Of a DNA stretch of 64,000 nt, positions 24,000 to 32,505 are shown piece after piece (within the stretch, counting starts at the first letter, position 1; each line of letters opens with the position of its first letter). A program made the position numbers and the translations under genes. Origin of the DNA: Aeoliella mucimassa (lineage in GTDB: Bacteria; Planctomycetota; Planctomycetia; Pirellulales; Lacipirellulaceae); contig NZ_CP036278.1 of NCBI RefSeq assembly GCF_007748035.1, positions 2,418,001 to 2,482,000 of the forward strand, given 5' to 3'. The notes below the pieces were generated by a model. It did no database searches and was not told the DNA's origin. It saw only the letters and a program-made list of their open reading frames with translations.

Positions 24000-24027
24000 A
24001 CGTCCGATAATCGCTGTTATGTTCGTT
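24000..24027 (+). other. dif: dif-like XerC/XerD site, right junction of the element
   Basis: ACGTCCGATAA (11-bp XerC-type arm), spacer TCGCTG, then TTATGTTCGTT (11-bp XerD-type arm). The right arm matches the E. coli arm TTATGTTAAAT at eight positions including the first seven; the left arm ends in CGATAA, as in actinobacterial dif sites. The left arm and the first four spacer bases recur at the other end of the element. The orientation of GGGCAGGG octamers reverses around this site. The complete site at one junction and half-site at the other fit XerC-mediated integration. Confidence 0.65.
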
Positions 24028-24187
24028 TTAGGCCGTTTTTCCCCGGGAAATACGGCCATCCCCGTGATAGCGACGTTCGCGTTATCGGCAGGCTTCTTCA
24101 ACGATGCAGTTGCCTACCCTGCGTTGATTCGTTGCTTCATCGCAATCAACCAAGCGAGTTGTACGTCAGGCTTGTTGAGCGTCAGCG

Positions 24188-24949
24188 TTAGTTGCCTGGC
24201 CATGTGTTGGAGCTCGACGAGCCCCACGTGTTGCCACCGTTCTGGGTGCCGCCTTGGGGCCAAGTACCACCACCCTGCGGCCAGGTCGAACCACCGTTAT
24301 TGCCAGGGGGGTTCGACTGGGGTGCAGGCTGTTGCGTGCTGGTGGTGTTGCCGCCAGTTGGCCAACCACCCCCCTGCCCGCTTTGGTCGCTCCCCGGCCA
24401 GCCGCCAAGATCGTTCAAACCGCTACCAGCCGGTTGATTGGGATCGAGCCCTTGCTCAATGCGGTCGACGTACGGACCGATGACTTTCTGCACCTCGGGC
24501 GGGACCACCGCGTCGCTCTTGGCCAGGATCACTCCGATGTAGTGCCCTGCTCTCGAGTTGAGAATCGCTGGGCGGTACGACTCGAGCAACGTGGCCGCAA
24601 AGAACGTGATGGCGATGCACCAAAGCACGCCGCGGGCGAAGCCGATGAGTGCGCCCATCTGCCGATCGAACTCATTGAGTTTCACTCGATCAATCGCGCC
24701 GGCCACGCCACGGAACATCACCCACACGCCGAGCGAGCTGGCGACGTACAATGCCAGCATGGCGGCGAAGCGATTAAATGGTTCGGTGTCGCCAAACATC
24801 GGCGCAATCGCGGGGCTGAAGTTCACGGCCACAAAATAGCTGACGATCAGCGAGGCCAAGTAAGCCACTTGCCAGGCCATGCCTTTCACAAATCCAAACA
24901 GTGTGGTGCCCACTAGTACGATCAACATGATCAAGTCGTAGGTCTGCAT
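24188..24949 (-). CDS. cvpA: CvpA family membrane protein with Gly/Pro/Trp-rich tail
   Basis: 253 residues. Four transmembrane helices in residues ~1-125 (YDLIMLIVLVGTTLFGFVKG, VAYLASLIVSYFVAVNF, FAAMLALYVASSLGVWVMF, IGFARGVLWCIAITFFAA) in the arrangement of colicin-V-production protein CvpA, with the conserved GALIGFARG segment. After residue ~165 there is a long disordered tail of WPQGG, GNT and QQP repeats, not usual for the family. CvpA proteins influence envelope function; molecular activity is unknown. It is the first host gene to the right of the dif-like site and faces it. Confidence 0.82.
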   Translation of the reverse strand: MQTYDLIMLIVLVGTTLFGFVKGMAWQVAYLASLIVSYFVAVNFSPAIAPMFGDTEPFNRFAAMLALYVASSLGVWVMFRGVAGAIDRVKLNEFDRQMGALIGFARGVLWCIAITFFAATLLESYRPAILNSRAGHYIGVILAKSDAVVPPEVQKVIGPYVDRIEQGLDPNQPAGSGLNDLGGWPGSDQSGQGGGWPTGGNTTSTQQPAPQSNPPGNNGGSTWPQGGGTWPQGGTQNGGNTWGSSSSNTWPGN

Positions 24950-25223
24950 CGTGTAACTCGTCGGTGGAAGGGTCTCTATCTACGTAGACTGGTCGGGGAG
25001 TATAGCGAACCACCCTAAGCAAGCGAATAGCAATGATAGCGAGGAAACTCAGGTTACCGATGCAAGCACTCATTTTTACCGATCGCAAAGCAGGGGGCTG
25101 ACAGCGGAATTTTCCCAGCGACGAAATCTTCGCTAGCAGTGCTTGGGGTTGTGCGAGTCGGCAGCAACGCCTACTCTTCCCACGCGTCTCTCTGTAGCTC
25201 CCCGTCTGCTTACAACTTTTGCC

Positions 25224-26216
25224 ATGGCCGATTTTCGTACCCACGTCACGACCAGCTCGGTGCTCGGCATCGGCTACGCCGGCATGGGTATCGTCTCGGG
25301 CATGGAGATCGAGTCGGCCATCGTCGGCGGGGGGCTCTGTGGCGTGTCTGGCATGCTGCCCGATCTCGACAGCAACTCTGGCATTCCGATACGCGAAGCC
25401 ACCGGCTTTGCCGCAGGCATCGTGCCGATGCTGTTGGTCGATCGCTTTCGTTCGATCGGTATGCCTTACGATCGCATGGTGCTGATCACAGCGATCCTGT
25501 ATTTCGTCATCCGCTTCGCGGGTGCTCAACTGCTAGGGCGGTTCACGGTCCATCGCGGCATGTTCCACAGCATCCCGGCAGGGCTCATCTTTGCCGGCTT
25601 GGCGTTCTTGATCTGCGGACCAGCTGACGAATACCAGGTGCGCTACTTCAAAGCAGGGGCCGTGTTCTTCGGTTTCATGTCGCACTTGTTCCTCGACGAA
25701 CTCTACAGCATCCAATGGCAGGGTGGCACCTGGCGACTCAAGCGTTCGTTCGGAACCGCCATCAAGCTGTGGGGCAAAAACGGGTGGGCCAACTTCAGCA
25801 CCTACACCAAACTAACTATCGTTGCGGTGATGGTAGCTAGCGAGCCGAGTGTGATGAGCTACCTTGAAGAGAGATATCCTGAGCTGGCCGACCGAGTACA
25901 GCGAATCAACGAGGCACAAGACGAGCTGGTGACCAACGTCCGCGACCGCGTCCACGCAGGAAGCGAAACTCCCAACGAAACCACCGCAGCGAATCATTCC
26001 ACCACGCCTGACTCCAGCTCGGCGACTGCGAACTGGTTACAGCCGGGCAGGACGCAAAGTTCGCAGCCAACAAGCTATCCCACCCCCAACAGCAATCCAC
26101 CAAGCAACTTCAGACCTTCATCGGTGGAAGAAGACTTTAAACCTAACGCAGGCCAGCCGGACTACGGTACCGCGCGTCCGTTCTACCGGGCGAGCACCAC
26201 TTTGCCACAGCAGTAA
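25224..26216 (+). CDS. YdjM-like metal-dependent membrane hydrolase (DUF457)
   Basis: 330 residues from ATG 25224. Begins MADFRTHVTTSSVLGIGYAG; the early His and the later DLDS and HRGMFHSIP, MSHLFLDELY motifs are the metal-binding histidine/aspartate pattern of the LexA-binding inner-membrane hydrolase family (YdjM). Several transmembrane helices lie between residues 10 and 170. The C-terminal ~110 residues are polar, proline/serine-rich and probably disordered. Substrate unknown, probably a membrane lipid or phosphate ester. Converges on dtd with a 35-base gap. Confidence 0.78.
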   Translation: MADFRTHVTTSSVLGIGYAGMGIVSGMEIESAIVGGGLCGVSGMLPDLDSNSGIPIREATGFAAGIVPMLLVDRFRSIGMPYDRMVLITAILYFVIRFAGAQLLGRFTVHRGMFHSIPAGLIFAGLAFLICGPADEYQVRYFKAGAVFFGFMSHLFLDELYSIQWQGGTWRLKRSFGTAIKLWGKNGWANFSTYTKLTIVAVMVASEPSVMSYLEERYPELADRVQRINEAQDELVTNVRDRVHAGSETPNETTAANHSTTPDSSSATANWLQPGRTQSSQPTSYPTPNSNPPSNFRPSSVEEDFKPNAGQPDYGTARPFYRASTTLPQQ

Positions 26217-26251
26217 CCAATCGCGTAATCTCCAACTGCTCGCGAGTGGAC

Positions 26252-26692
26252 TTAAGGAGTCTCGAGCCACAAGGTCACGGGGCCGTCGTTCACGAGTGCG
26301 ACTTCCATGTGATGGCGGAACTTACCGGTGCCGACCTCAATGCCGCGCTGGCGCACCGCTTCGACCAGTTCCTGGTAAAGCTCCACCGCCAAGTCGGGAG
26401 GTGCCGCGCCGGTGAAGCCAGGCCGCTTTCCCTTCTTGCAGTCCCCAAACAGGGTGAACTGGCTCACCACGAGCATCGCTCCCCCCATGTCGGCGAGCGA
26501 GAGATTCATCTTGCCAACTGGGTCGTCGAAGATGCGGAGACCCACCAGTTTTTCCGCCATCCAGGCGACCTGCTTCGAGGTGTCGTCGTGCCCCACACCG
26601 AGGAGCACCATGAGCCCCGGGCCGATCTGCCCGGTGATCTCGCCGGCGACCGTAACTTTGGCTTCGGAGACACGCTGAACAAGGGCTCGCAT
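26252..26692 (-). CDS. dtd: D-aminoacyl-tRNA deacylase
   Basis: 146 residues, normal length. Hydrolyses D-amino acids mischarged on tRNA, and glycine from tRNA-Ala. Opening [25 protein letters not shown], the [17 protein letters not shown] active-site motif and the C-terminal [12 protein letters not shown] motif, which supplies the Gly-cisPro-type pair, are all present. Starts at an ATG 94 bases from the divergent ZIP transporter gene. Confidence 0.96.
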   Translation of the reverse strand: MRALVQRVSEAKVTVAGEITGQIGPGLMVLLGVGHDDTSKQVAWMAEKLVGLRIFDDPVGKMNLSLADMGGAMLVVSQFTLFGDCKKGKRPGFTGAAPPDLAVELYQELVEAVRQRGIEVGTGKFRHHMEVALVNDGPVTLWLETP

Positions 26693-26786
26693 AGGGAAAT
26701 CCGTGTGGTTGGTCAGTTGTATGAGTGCTGCAAACGCGTCATACTAACGCGCTTCCCTACAGTTTGCCTACAAACCCCTATCCTTA

Positions 26787-27713
26787 ATGGCTGCCCTCAC
26801 CTACCTGATTTACTACTGCGTCGCGATCCTGCTGGCCTCGGTCTTTGGCGGCATGATTCCCAAATGGTGGAATCTCACCCACCGCTGGATGGAGATCGCA
26901 GTGAGCTTTGTCGCCGGCATCATTTTCGGCGTGGCCATGCTGCACATGTTGCCGCACGCCATTCTTTCGGCGCTGCAATCGAGCGCGCAATCGCCGCACG
27001 CGACCTTGCTCGGTTTGATGGTGTGGTTCGTACTCGGCTTCCTGGCAATGTTCTTGATCGAACGATTCTTCTGCTTCCATCACCATGAAGCACCGGCCGA
27101 CCACAGTTTTGATCCGCCCCACGAACATCATCATGATCTCGAGCACGACCACGAACATGGTTGCAGCCACCAGCCCCACTCCGATCATGTTCACGACATC
27201 ACCTGGAGCGGAGCGGCTGTGGGACTCACGCTGCACAGCGTACTGGCGGGGGTCGCCCTGGCAGCCAGCGTGATGCATGGCCATGGCGGTGGAACGCTCC
27301 CCGGCCTCGGTACCTTCTTGGTGATCGTGCTGCACAAACCTTTCGACGCGATGACCATCGCGACACTAATGGGCCGTAGCGGTTGGTCGGTTGCCGCCCA
27401 GTCGATGGTGAACGCCCTGTTCTCGTTGGCCATCCCGCTCGGCGCGGGGCTGTTCCTGCTTGGCGTATCGCCCGACGTTGGTCCGGTGTGGTTCGCCCTG
27501 CCCGCTGCGTTGGCCTTTTCGTCTGGCGTGTTCCTCTGCATCGCCGGGAGCGACTTGTTGCCTGAGTTGCAATTCCACCACCATGACCGCTGGAAGCTTT
27601 CAGCAGCGCTCATCCTCGGGCTGGGTGTTGCTTACCTGGCTGGCCGCTTCGAAGGTCACACGCACAACCTACCGTTGCCGAACACGCCAGCAGCGACGAA
27701 AGCCGAGAGCTAG
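26787..27713 (+). CDS. ZIP family divalent-metal transporter
   Basis: 308 residues. About eight transmembrane helices, with a long cytoplasmic loop after the third (residues ~92-135) packed with histidines (PPHEHHHDLEHDHEHGCSHQ). The metal-path helices contain HSVLAGVALAASVMH (helix IV) and LHKPFDAMTIATLMG (helix V), where ZIP proteins carry HSxxEG and HExPE; here E is replaced in both, so transport details may differ. Probably takes up zinc or a similar metal. Transcribed divergently from dtd. Confidence 0.85.
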   Translation: MAALTYLIYYCVAILLASVFGGMIPKWWNLTHRWMEIAVSFVAGIIFGVAMLHMLPHAILSALQSSAQSPHATLLGLMVWFVLGFLAMFLIERFFCFHHHEAPADHSFDPPHEHHHDLEHDHEHGCSHQPHSDHVHDITWSGAAVGLTLHSVLAGVALAASVMHGHGGGTLPGLGTFLVIVLHKPFDAMTIATLMGRSGWSVAAQSMVNALFSLAIPLGAGLFLLGVSPDVGPVWFALPAALAFSSGVFLCIAGSDLLPELQFHHHDRWKLSAALILGLGVAYLAGRFEGHTHNLPLPNTPAATKAES

Positions 27714-27743
27714 CGGCCGCGGAGTTTCGTACACGCGACTCGG

Positions 27744-28979
27744 TTACTGGAGCTCGAGCATGCGGATGCCGGGCCCCTGCCCCAGTTCGTGCAGCACATC
27801 AACCGCTTCGTCGAGCGGAAGCACATCCTGCGGTGCGCCCGCCGGACAGAGTCCCAGCTTCACTAGCTTTTGCTCTGCATCAGCAATGTCGAAGTCGACA
27901 TCCACTCCGTAGCGGGCGTGGATGTAATGTTCGATGTGCTCACAGAACGTTTTGCCGGATTGCTCAAACTCGCCGAACGGAGCCAAGGCGAACAGATACG
28001 CCAACAGTGCTTCCTTGAACTCTTCCTGTTTGACCGTGGCAACCAGCAACTGCAGCGCGCTGGCGTTGTTGCCCATGTTTTGAAAATAGAGATGCCGGGT
28101 ACGCTGCCAGTCGCGGCTAAGCCGGGCGTTGCGGTACCCGAGCACCGAGCGGATGCCGACCGTGCCGACGCCGACCAGGATGACCATGGCCAACTTCCAC
28201 AGGGCCGCGAACCCGACCACGACCTTCATGATGGTCATGCCAAGGGTACTGGCTCCCGTGCCCCACAGTTTGATGCGATCCCACAGCGTCATCGTGACCT
28301 CGGCATGCGGCAGCAGCGCTTCGGCCTCGGCTTCGGGAATGTCCTTGAACAGCTTGAGCATTACGAACGGGTCGTTCTTCAACCGAGCGAGTACCACCAG
28401 TCGCTTGAAGATCGGCACTGAAGAGGTACGCCAGATCCAGGGGCGCCACCAGTCGCGTTCGCGCTTCTCGACCTCCCCCCTGCCCCGCACCCAGAGCCGC
28501 AAAAACTCGACTCTGTTGGGATCGACCCGCACGGTGAGATTTCGCGACCGCGCTTGCATCACCGCCTGGGCGATTTGCACGTCGTCGAGTTCTTCGTAGT
28601 TGGCTTTGTCGAGCACAAACTCGAGTTGCTCACACAACTCGTCGTACTCTTCCGGCCGAGGAAGCGGCGGCTCGCGCATCGGCAGCGTATCGCGATCGGG
28701 ATTGAACAACGAGTAGGCGTCGGCCAGGTTGCGTTCGAACGTACCGGTCTCGTGATCGATCACGTGCTCCAGCGCGGCGGCAAACGCTCGCAGCGACTCG
28801 GGAGTCAGCCCAAAATAGCCGGCATCGGCAGCCAGCGTGTCGACCAGGTCGCAGGCACGCAGCGGCAAGAACCGATTGTCGGGACGCGACCAATCGGATT
28901 CGCCCGGTTCGAGAGAAGTCAGTGTATCGACTTTTGGGGTCACGTCGCTCGTTCGTCCTGTTGTTGTTTCGAGCGCCAT
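27744..28979 (-). CDS. DUF3754 (TMEM143-like) protein
   Basis: 411 residues from the ATG at 28979 (MALETTTGRTSDV); this start overlaps the upstream hydrolase gene by 40 bases, and longer starts are less likely. The region SSVPIFKRLVVLARLKNDPF, MLKLFKDIPEAEAEALLPHA, two adjacent hydrophobic helices (STLGMTIMKVVVGFAALWKL, LAMVILVGVGTVGIRSVLGY) and HLYFQNMGNNASALQLLVAT are diagnostic of DUF3754, shared with mitochondrial TMEM143. Function unknown. Membrane protein with a large soluble N-terminal part. Forms a likely operon with the YheT-type hydrolase. Confidence 0.82.
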   Translation of the reverse strand: MALETTTGRTSDVTPKVDTLTSLEPGESDWSRPDNRFLPLRACDLVDTLAADAGYFGLTPESLRAFAAALEHVIDHETGTFERNLADAYSLFNPDRDTLPMREPPLPRPEEYDELCEQLEFVLDKANYEELDDVQIAQAVMQARSRNLTVRVDPNRVEFLRLWVRGRGEVEKRERDWWRPWIWRTSSVPIFKRLVVLARLKNDPFVMLKLFKDIPEAEAEALLPHAEVTMTLWDRIKLWGTGASTLGMTIMKVVVGFAALWKLAMVILVGVGTVGIRSVLGYRNARLSRDWQRTRHLYFQNMGNNASALQLLVATVKQEEFKEALLAYLFALAPFGEFEQSGKTFCEHIEHYIHARYGVDVDFDIADAEQKLVKLGLCPAGAPQDVLPLDEAVDVLHELGQGPGIRMLELQ

Positions 28980-30019
28980 CTCTGGAAAGTAAAGCTCCAA
29001 TTCGTCGCCGGCTTGGCGTCTGCCTGCTCGGTAGCTGCGGGATCGCCGAGTATCCACTCGATGACCCGCCAATCAAGCCAGTATCGATCGGGATCGTTGC
29101 CCCGGCGGCCGACGAATCCCAAATGCCCGCCGCAACCAGTCGAAAGCAAGTAGGTATTGCTACCCAGCTGTGCTTCGCGAAGCGGCTCGATGGGAACGAT
29201 CGGATCGTTCGCGGCCGCAATGATCAACGTGGGAATCTCGATGCGATGCAGGTGACGCGCAACGCTTGTTTGTTCGTAGTAGTCGTCGGCGTTGCGATAC
29301 CCGCCGAGCGGCACCGTGTAGCTCTCGTCGAAATCGCGCAGCCGCTTCGGGCGCGGCAGGTGGTCGACGTTCGGAGCGCCGGGCACCGCTTTGGATCGGG
29401 CGATCACCTTGTCCCACATCTGGCGGGCGAAAAACTGATCGTACTGCCGATTGAGCGAACGATTGAGCAACTGCTCGACCGCAAACAAGTCGACCGGCGG
29501 GCAAACTGCGATGGCTCGTGTCCAGTTGGTTGGCTTGGTCGAGTGTGTCGCCAGGCTCAACGTGAGCGCTCCACCGAGCGAGAATCCTGCCACTGACAGC
29601 GGCGAGCCAGGCGCGAGCTCGGCAATGCGGTTGATCGGCGGCTCGAGATCGGTGCTACGTCCGCAGTGGGTAAAGGTGCGAGCGAGTAGCTCCCCTGCCC
29701 CGCTCCCGCGGAGGTCGAGTCGGAACACGCGGACACCGCGCTCGTAGAGCTTGTTCGTAATGCGAACCACGTACCGGCTCTGGTGACTTCCGCAAAGTCC
29801 GTGCACCAGCATGGCCGTTTGGTCGCCTGGTTGCCAAGCGGGCGGGCAGTCGTCGTGGAGGACGAGTTGGTCGCCATCGTCCAGCCGAATGTGGTGCTGC
29901 ACGGTCGTCGCCAGGGCGGGGCGGGCTGCCAGATAGCAAGCAGCTAATGTCTGACGATGCCCCCCTGCCAGCAGTGGGTATGGCTTGAAGTTACCGGTCA
30001 GATGTGGCGAACTACTCAT
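28940..30019 (-). CDS. YheT-type alpha/beta hydrolase
   Basis: 359 residues. PYPLLAGGHRQTLAACYLA and AMLVHGLCGSHQSRYVVR mark the family start; the nucleophile is in VAGFSLGGALTLSLA, the Asp in AAANDPIVPIEP and the His in GCGGHLGFVGRR. All three catalytic residues are present and the spacing fits the YheT/ABHD1-3 family of esterase-like hydrolases, whose substrates are probably acyl esters or lipids. Downstream DUF3754 overlaps by 40 bases, so they are co-transcribed. The 5' region carries a long hairpin. Confidence 0.88.
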   Translation of the reverse strand: MSSSPHLTGNFKPYPLLAGGHRQTLAACYLAARPALATTVQHHIRLDDGDQLVLHDDCPPAWQPGDQTAMLVHGLCGSHQSRYVVRITNKLYERGVRVFRLDLRGSGAGELLARTFTHCGRSTDLEPPINRIAELAPGSPLSVAGFSLGGALTLSLATHSTKPTNWTRAIAVCPPVDLFAVEQLLNRSLNRQYDQFFARQMWDKVIARSKAVPGAPNVDHLPRPKRLRDFDESYTVPLGGYRNADDYYEQTSVARHLHRIEIPTLIIAAANDPIVPIEPLREAQLGSNTYLLSTGCGGHLGFVGRRGNDPDRYWLDWRVIEWILGDPAATEQADAKPATNWSFTFQRWRSKQQQDERAT

Positions 30020-30040
30020 TCATGCCCCCCCAAACAAACC

Positions 30041-30092
30041 GCCCGCAAGCGAAGTTGACCTTTAATTAAAGGGGTATTCGCTGGCTGCGGGC
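30041..30092. promoter_or_regulatory. Long hairpin between divergent genes
   Basis: GCCCGCA-AGCGAA (30041-30053) pairs with TTCGCT (30077-30082) and TGCGGGC (30086-30092), leaving a three-base GGC bulge. The loop holds the perfect 14-base palindrome CCTTTAATTAAAGG (30059-30072). It lies 22 bases upstream of the YheT-type gene and 150 bases upstream of the opposite gene. A nested operator or a transcript-leader structure would fit. Confidence 0.5.
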
Positions 30093-30244
30093 GACTCTTG
30101 CCCTCCAGCGACAGCTTCGATTCAAACAATTCCATTGCGTTTCTATTCCTTCAGCTGCCGATCACCTACTAGAGCGACGAAGTCGACCCGTTGCGGGTTC
30201 ACGTTTCTACCGTTAATTCTGTCGTGTTACGAGGGCAATTGCAA

Positions 30245-30985
30245 ATGCGTTGGTTAAGTCGCTGGCTCCGACCGCCCGACCACCCTCGCATGGCCGTTAC
30301 GGTGGTCAGCCACCGCGATAGCATAGTCGCCGACTCAGCGACCGAGCAGTGGAGCCCGGTGTTCTCCTTGCTCGACTCTCGCGGTATTCCCGCCACCTGG
30401 GCTACAGGAGCTCGGGATACGGCACGCTTGGCATCGCTGCTGGTGGGAAGCCGAGTTTCTCACGAGCTGGCCCACCTCGACTTTGGTCGAGCGGTTGCGG
30501 CCAACCTACCTAGCTTTCGCCATCAATCGCAACTTGCCCAAAAGGTGAGTTTGCCGCTGCGAACGTTGGTCACTCTATCACGGGGTGTGCATCCTTCGGT
30601 GCTGGCTCAACTGCAGGCGCTGGCGGTGGTGCCGCTTCATCGTCGCGGAGCCATCAGCCACACCGGGCAGCTGCGGGCGTTGGCCTGGAACATCTGGGAG
30701 GCACCGGCCACCGATCGCACCACGACTTCGCCGAGCGACGAAACGCTAGCGAGGTTGAAGATCCGAGTACGGCAAGTCGTTCGGCAATCGTCGCGACTGC
30801 ACTTGGTGATCGATCCTGAGTTTCCCCTGGCGGGCGGCGAGCTTCAGCAGTTCGAGCGGTGGCTCGACCAGGTCAGCGACTACGCCCAGCGAGGCTGGAT
30901 TCGATTCGAAACCGTTGCCCAGGCGGCCAGCGATATATCGAGCTCGCTGCAGCAGCAACGGTCGCTCGATCGGCAAGCGGCTTAA
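30245..30985 (+). CDS. Polysaccharide-deacetylase-like protein, degenerate
   Basis: 246 residues from ATG 30245 (an upstream GTG at 30191 would add 18 residues). The pattern MAVTVVSHRD followed by VFSLLDSRGIPATWATGA resembles the start of NodB-type deacetylases (AVSFTFDD...L...GIPATFF), and SHELAHLDF could correspond to the second motif. The first metal-binding Asp pair is missing (VSHRDS instead of TFDD). It is therefore probably not an active deacetylase, or only a fold relative. No signal peptide. Its stop shares TTAA with the stop of the small convergent membrane protein. Confidence 0.45.
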   Translation: MRWLSRWLRPPDHPRMAVTVVSHRDSIVADSATEQWSPVFSLLDSRGIPATWATGARDTARLASLLVGSRVSHELAHLDFGRAVAANLPSFRHQSQLAQKVSLPLRTLVTLSRGVHPSVLAQLQALAVVPLHRRGAISHTGQLRALAWNIWEAPATDRTTTSPSDETLARLKIRVRQVVRQSSRLHLVIDPEFPLAGGELQQFERWLDQVSDYAQRGWIRFETVAQAASDISSSLQQQRSLDRQAA

Positions 30986-31158
30986 AGATCGCGGTAGGCG
31001 TTCCAGCTCAGGTATCCCAGGATGCCGGAGCAGACCATGAAGCCCAGATCGACGATAATGCTCTGACCACCGAAGGTCACGCCGACCAAATCGAGTCCAA
31101 ACGCCAAGAGGCAGATGCCAGCCACGGCCATGCCGGCGAATGTCAATGCTTTGGCCAT
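30982..31158 (-). CDS. Small two-helix membrane protein
   Basis: 58 residues, ATG at 31158, TAA at 30982-30984 in minus sense. Two hydrophobic helices (ALTFAGMAVAGICLLAFGLD and SIIVDLGFMVCSGILGYLSW) separated by a short GVTFGGQ loop, ending NAYRDL. No family function known; such small proteins are common in planctomycetes. Ends convergently with the preceding gene with a four-base overlap. Confidence 0.6.
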   Translation of the reverse strand: MAKALTFAGMAVAGICLLAFGLDLVGVTFGGQSIIVDLGFMVCSGILGYLSWNAYRDL

Positions 31159-31444
31159 GTGGAAATCCCTGCGGTCGTTTGCTAGTCAATCAAAGTTAGT
31201 CTGGGGAAGATACGCTGGAACTTCCTAGTATACTAGCCGACGACGAAATGTCATGCGGCCCAGCGCCCCAAGTGACGGAACACTCGGGTTTCGGGATTAG
31301 AAAGTCCGACTATGTCGGTAAATTCGGCAATCGGGGCCCGATTCTTCCCTCGGTTTATACCGGATCTGGGGGCCATATATAGCCCGGGGGTGGTCGGGTA
31401 AGATGCCATGCATCTCTATTTTGGTCCCCTGCCCTGCTGCTGAC

Positions 31445-32485
31445 ATGTCTGAGAATCGTCTGCCGATACTGGCCCTTACCATGGGCGACGCCGCTGGCGT
31501 GGGCCCCGAAGTGATTGCTGCTACTTGGGGAAACCCTGAAATTCAAGCGATTTGCCGCCCTTTGGTGATCGGAAATCCTCAAATACTCCAACGGGCTAGC
31601 CAGCTTCGGGCATCCGATCTTACGGTCCGCGTGGTCGACTCGCCTGCCGATTTGGCCCGGTTGCCGGCCGAACGGGGGGTAATGGACTGCTTGCCGGTCG
31701 GTAGCGACGACGTGCTCGACGTACCGGCCGGGGTGAACGATGCCCGCACCGGTCAGGCGGCGTTCGAGGCCATTACGCGGGCAACCGAAATGGCACTCGC
31801 CCGCGAAATCGATGGAGTGGTGACCGCACCGATCAGCAAGGCGGCCCTGCACGCAGCTGGACACGACTACCCGGGGCATACCGAACTGCTGGCCGAACTG
31901 TGCGGGGTCGAAGAGTTTGCGATGATGCTCTATCTCCCCCCCGGCGTGGCCAACAAGTCGCCCGCGGGCTTGGGAGTCGCTCACGTGACGTTGCACACGT
32001 CGATGCGAACCGCGCTCGACATGCTCAGCATCGAAGCGGTCGTCGAGAAGTGCCAACTGGCCGACGACATGATGCGGAAACTGGGACAACCAGCCCCACG
32101 TATCGGAGTCGCTGCCCTCAACCCACACGCGGGCGAAGGAGGACTGTTCGGCGACGAGGAGCAAACCATCATCGCCCCCGCGGTCGCCCAGGCGAATGCG
32201 ATGGGACTCAAGGCCACCGGTCCGCTGCCAGCCGACACGCTGATGATCGCCGCCCGCGATGGGGCGTTCGACGGAGTGGTGGCCATGTACCACGACCAGG
32301 GACATATCGCGCTGAAATTGTTGGCCATGCACGCGGCGGTAAACGTAACGCTTGGCTTGCCGATTGTCCGCACCAGCGTGGCCCACGGCACCGCGTTCGA
32401 TCGCGCCTGGCAAGGCACCGCTGAGACCACCGGCATGATCGCCGCGATTCAAACCGCCGCCAAACTCGCTTTGCAGCTCCCCTAG
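31445..32485 (+). CDS. pdxA: 4-hydroxythreonine-4-phosphate dehydrogenase
   Basis: 346 residues from ATG 31445. Oxidises 4-phosphohydroxy-L-threonine in de novo pyridoxal phosphate synthesis. Conserved LALTMGDAAGVGPEV, GVVTAPISKAALHAAGHDYPGHTE (metal-binding His), HVTLHTSMR, ALNPHAGEGGLFGDEE, and MYHDQGHIALKLL (metal-binding His), then GLPIVRTSVAHGTAFD. Normal length and complete. A GGGCAGGG octamer on the minus strand lies just upstream of the start. The phosphatase gene follows by 20 bases, so the pair is probably an operon. Confidence 0.94.
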   Translation: MSENRLPILALTMGDAAGVGPEVIAATWGNPEIQAICRPLVIGNPQILQRASQLRASDLTVRVVDSPADLARLPAERGVMDCLPVGSDDVLDVPAGVNDARTGQAAFEAITRATEMALAREIDGVVTAPISKAALHAAGHDYPGHTELLAELCGVEEFAMMLYLPPGVANKSPAGLGVAHVTLHTSMRTALDMLSIEAVVEKCQLADDMMRKLGQPAPRIGVAALNPHAGEGGLFGDEEQTIIAPAVAQANAMGLKATGPLPADTLMIAARDGAFDGVVAMYHDQGHIALKLLAMHAAVNVTLGLPIVRTSVAHGTAFDRAWQGTAETTGMIAAIQTAAKLALQLP

Positions 32486-32505
32486 CCTAGGAGAATTCAC
32501 CGCCG

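Larger units (their letters stand above)
19334..24014 (+). mobile_element. Xer/dif-integrated ssDNA-phage-like element (about 4.7 kb)
   Basis: Bounded by the 16-bp repeat AACGTCCGATAATCGC and containing only plus-strand genes in close, often overlapping order: HUH Rep, a possible sigma-like protein, an SSB-sized protein, three small membrane proteins, an RHH protein, a coiled-coil protein and a PLD-type protein. It encodes no integrase. Size, single-strand coding, Rep type and dif location fit filamentous phages and other elements that use host XerC/XerD (IMEX), but I find no Zot-like ATPase and no capsid protein. It may be a satellite, a reduced phage or a plasmid-like element. Confidence 0.7.

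Noticed and set aside
19318-24014. Element integrated by a tyrosine or serine recombinase of its own
   Set aside because: None of its proteins shows integrase motifs; the end sequences resemble dif instead.
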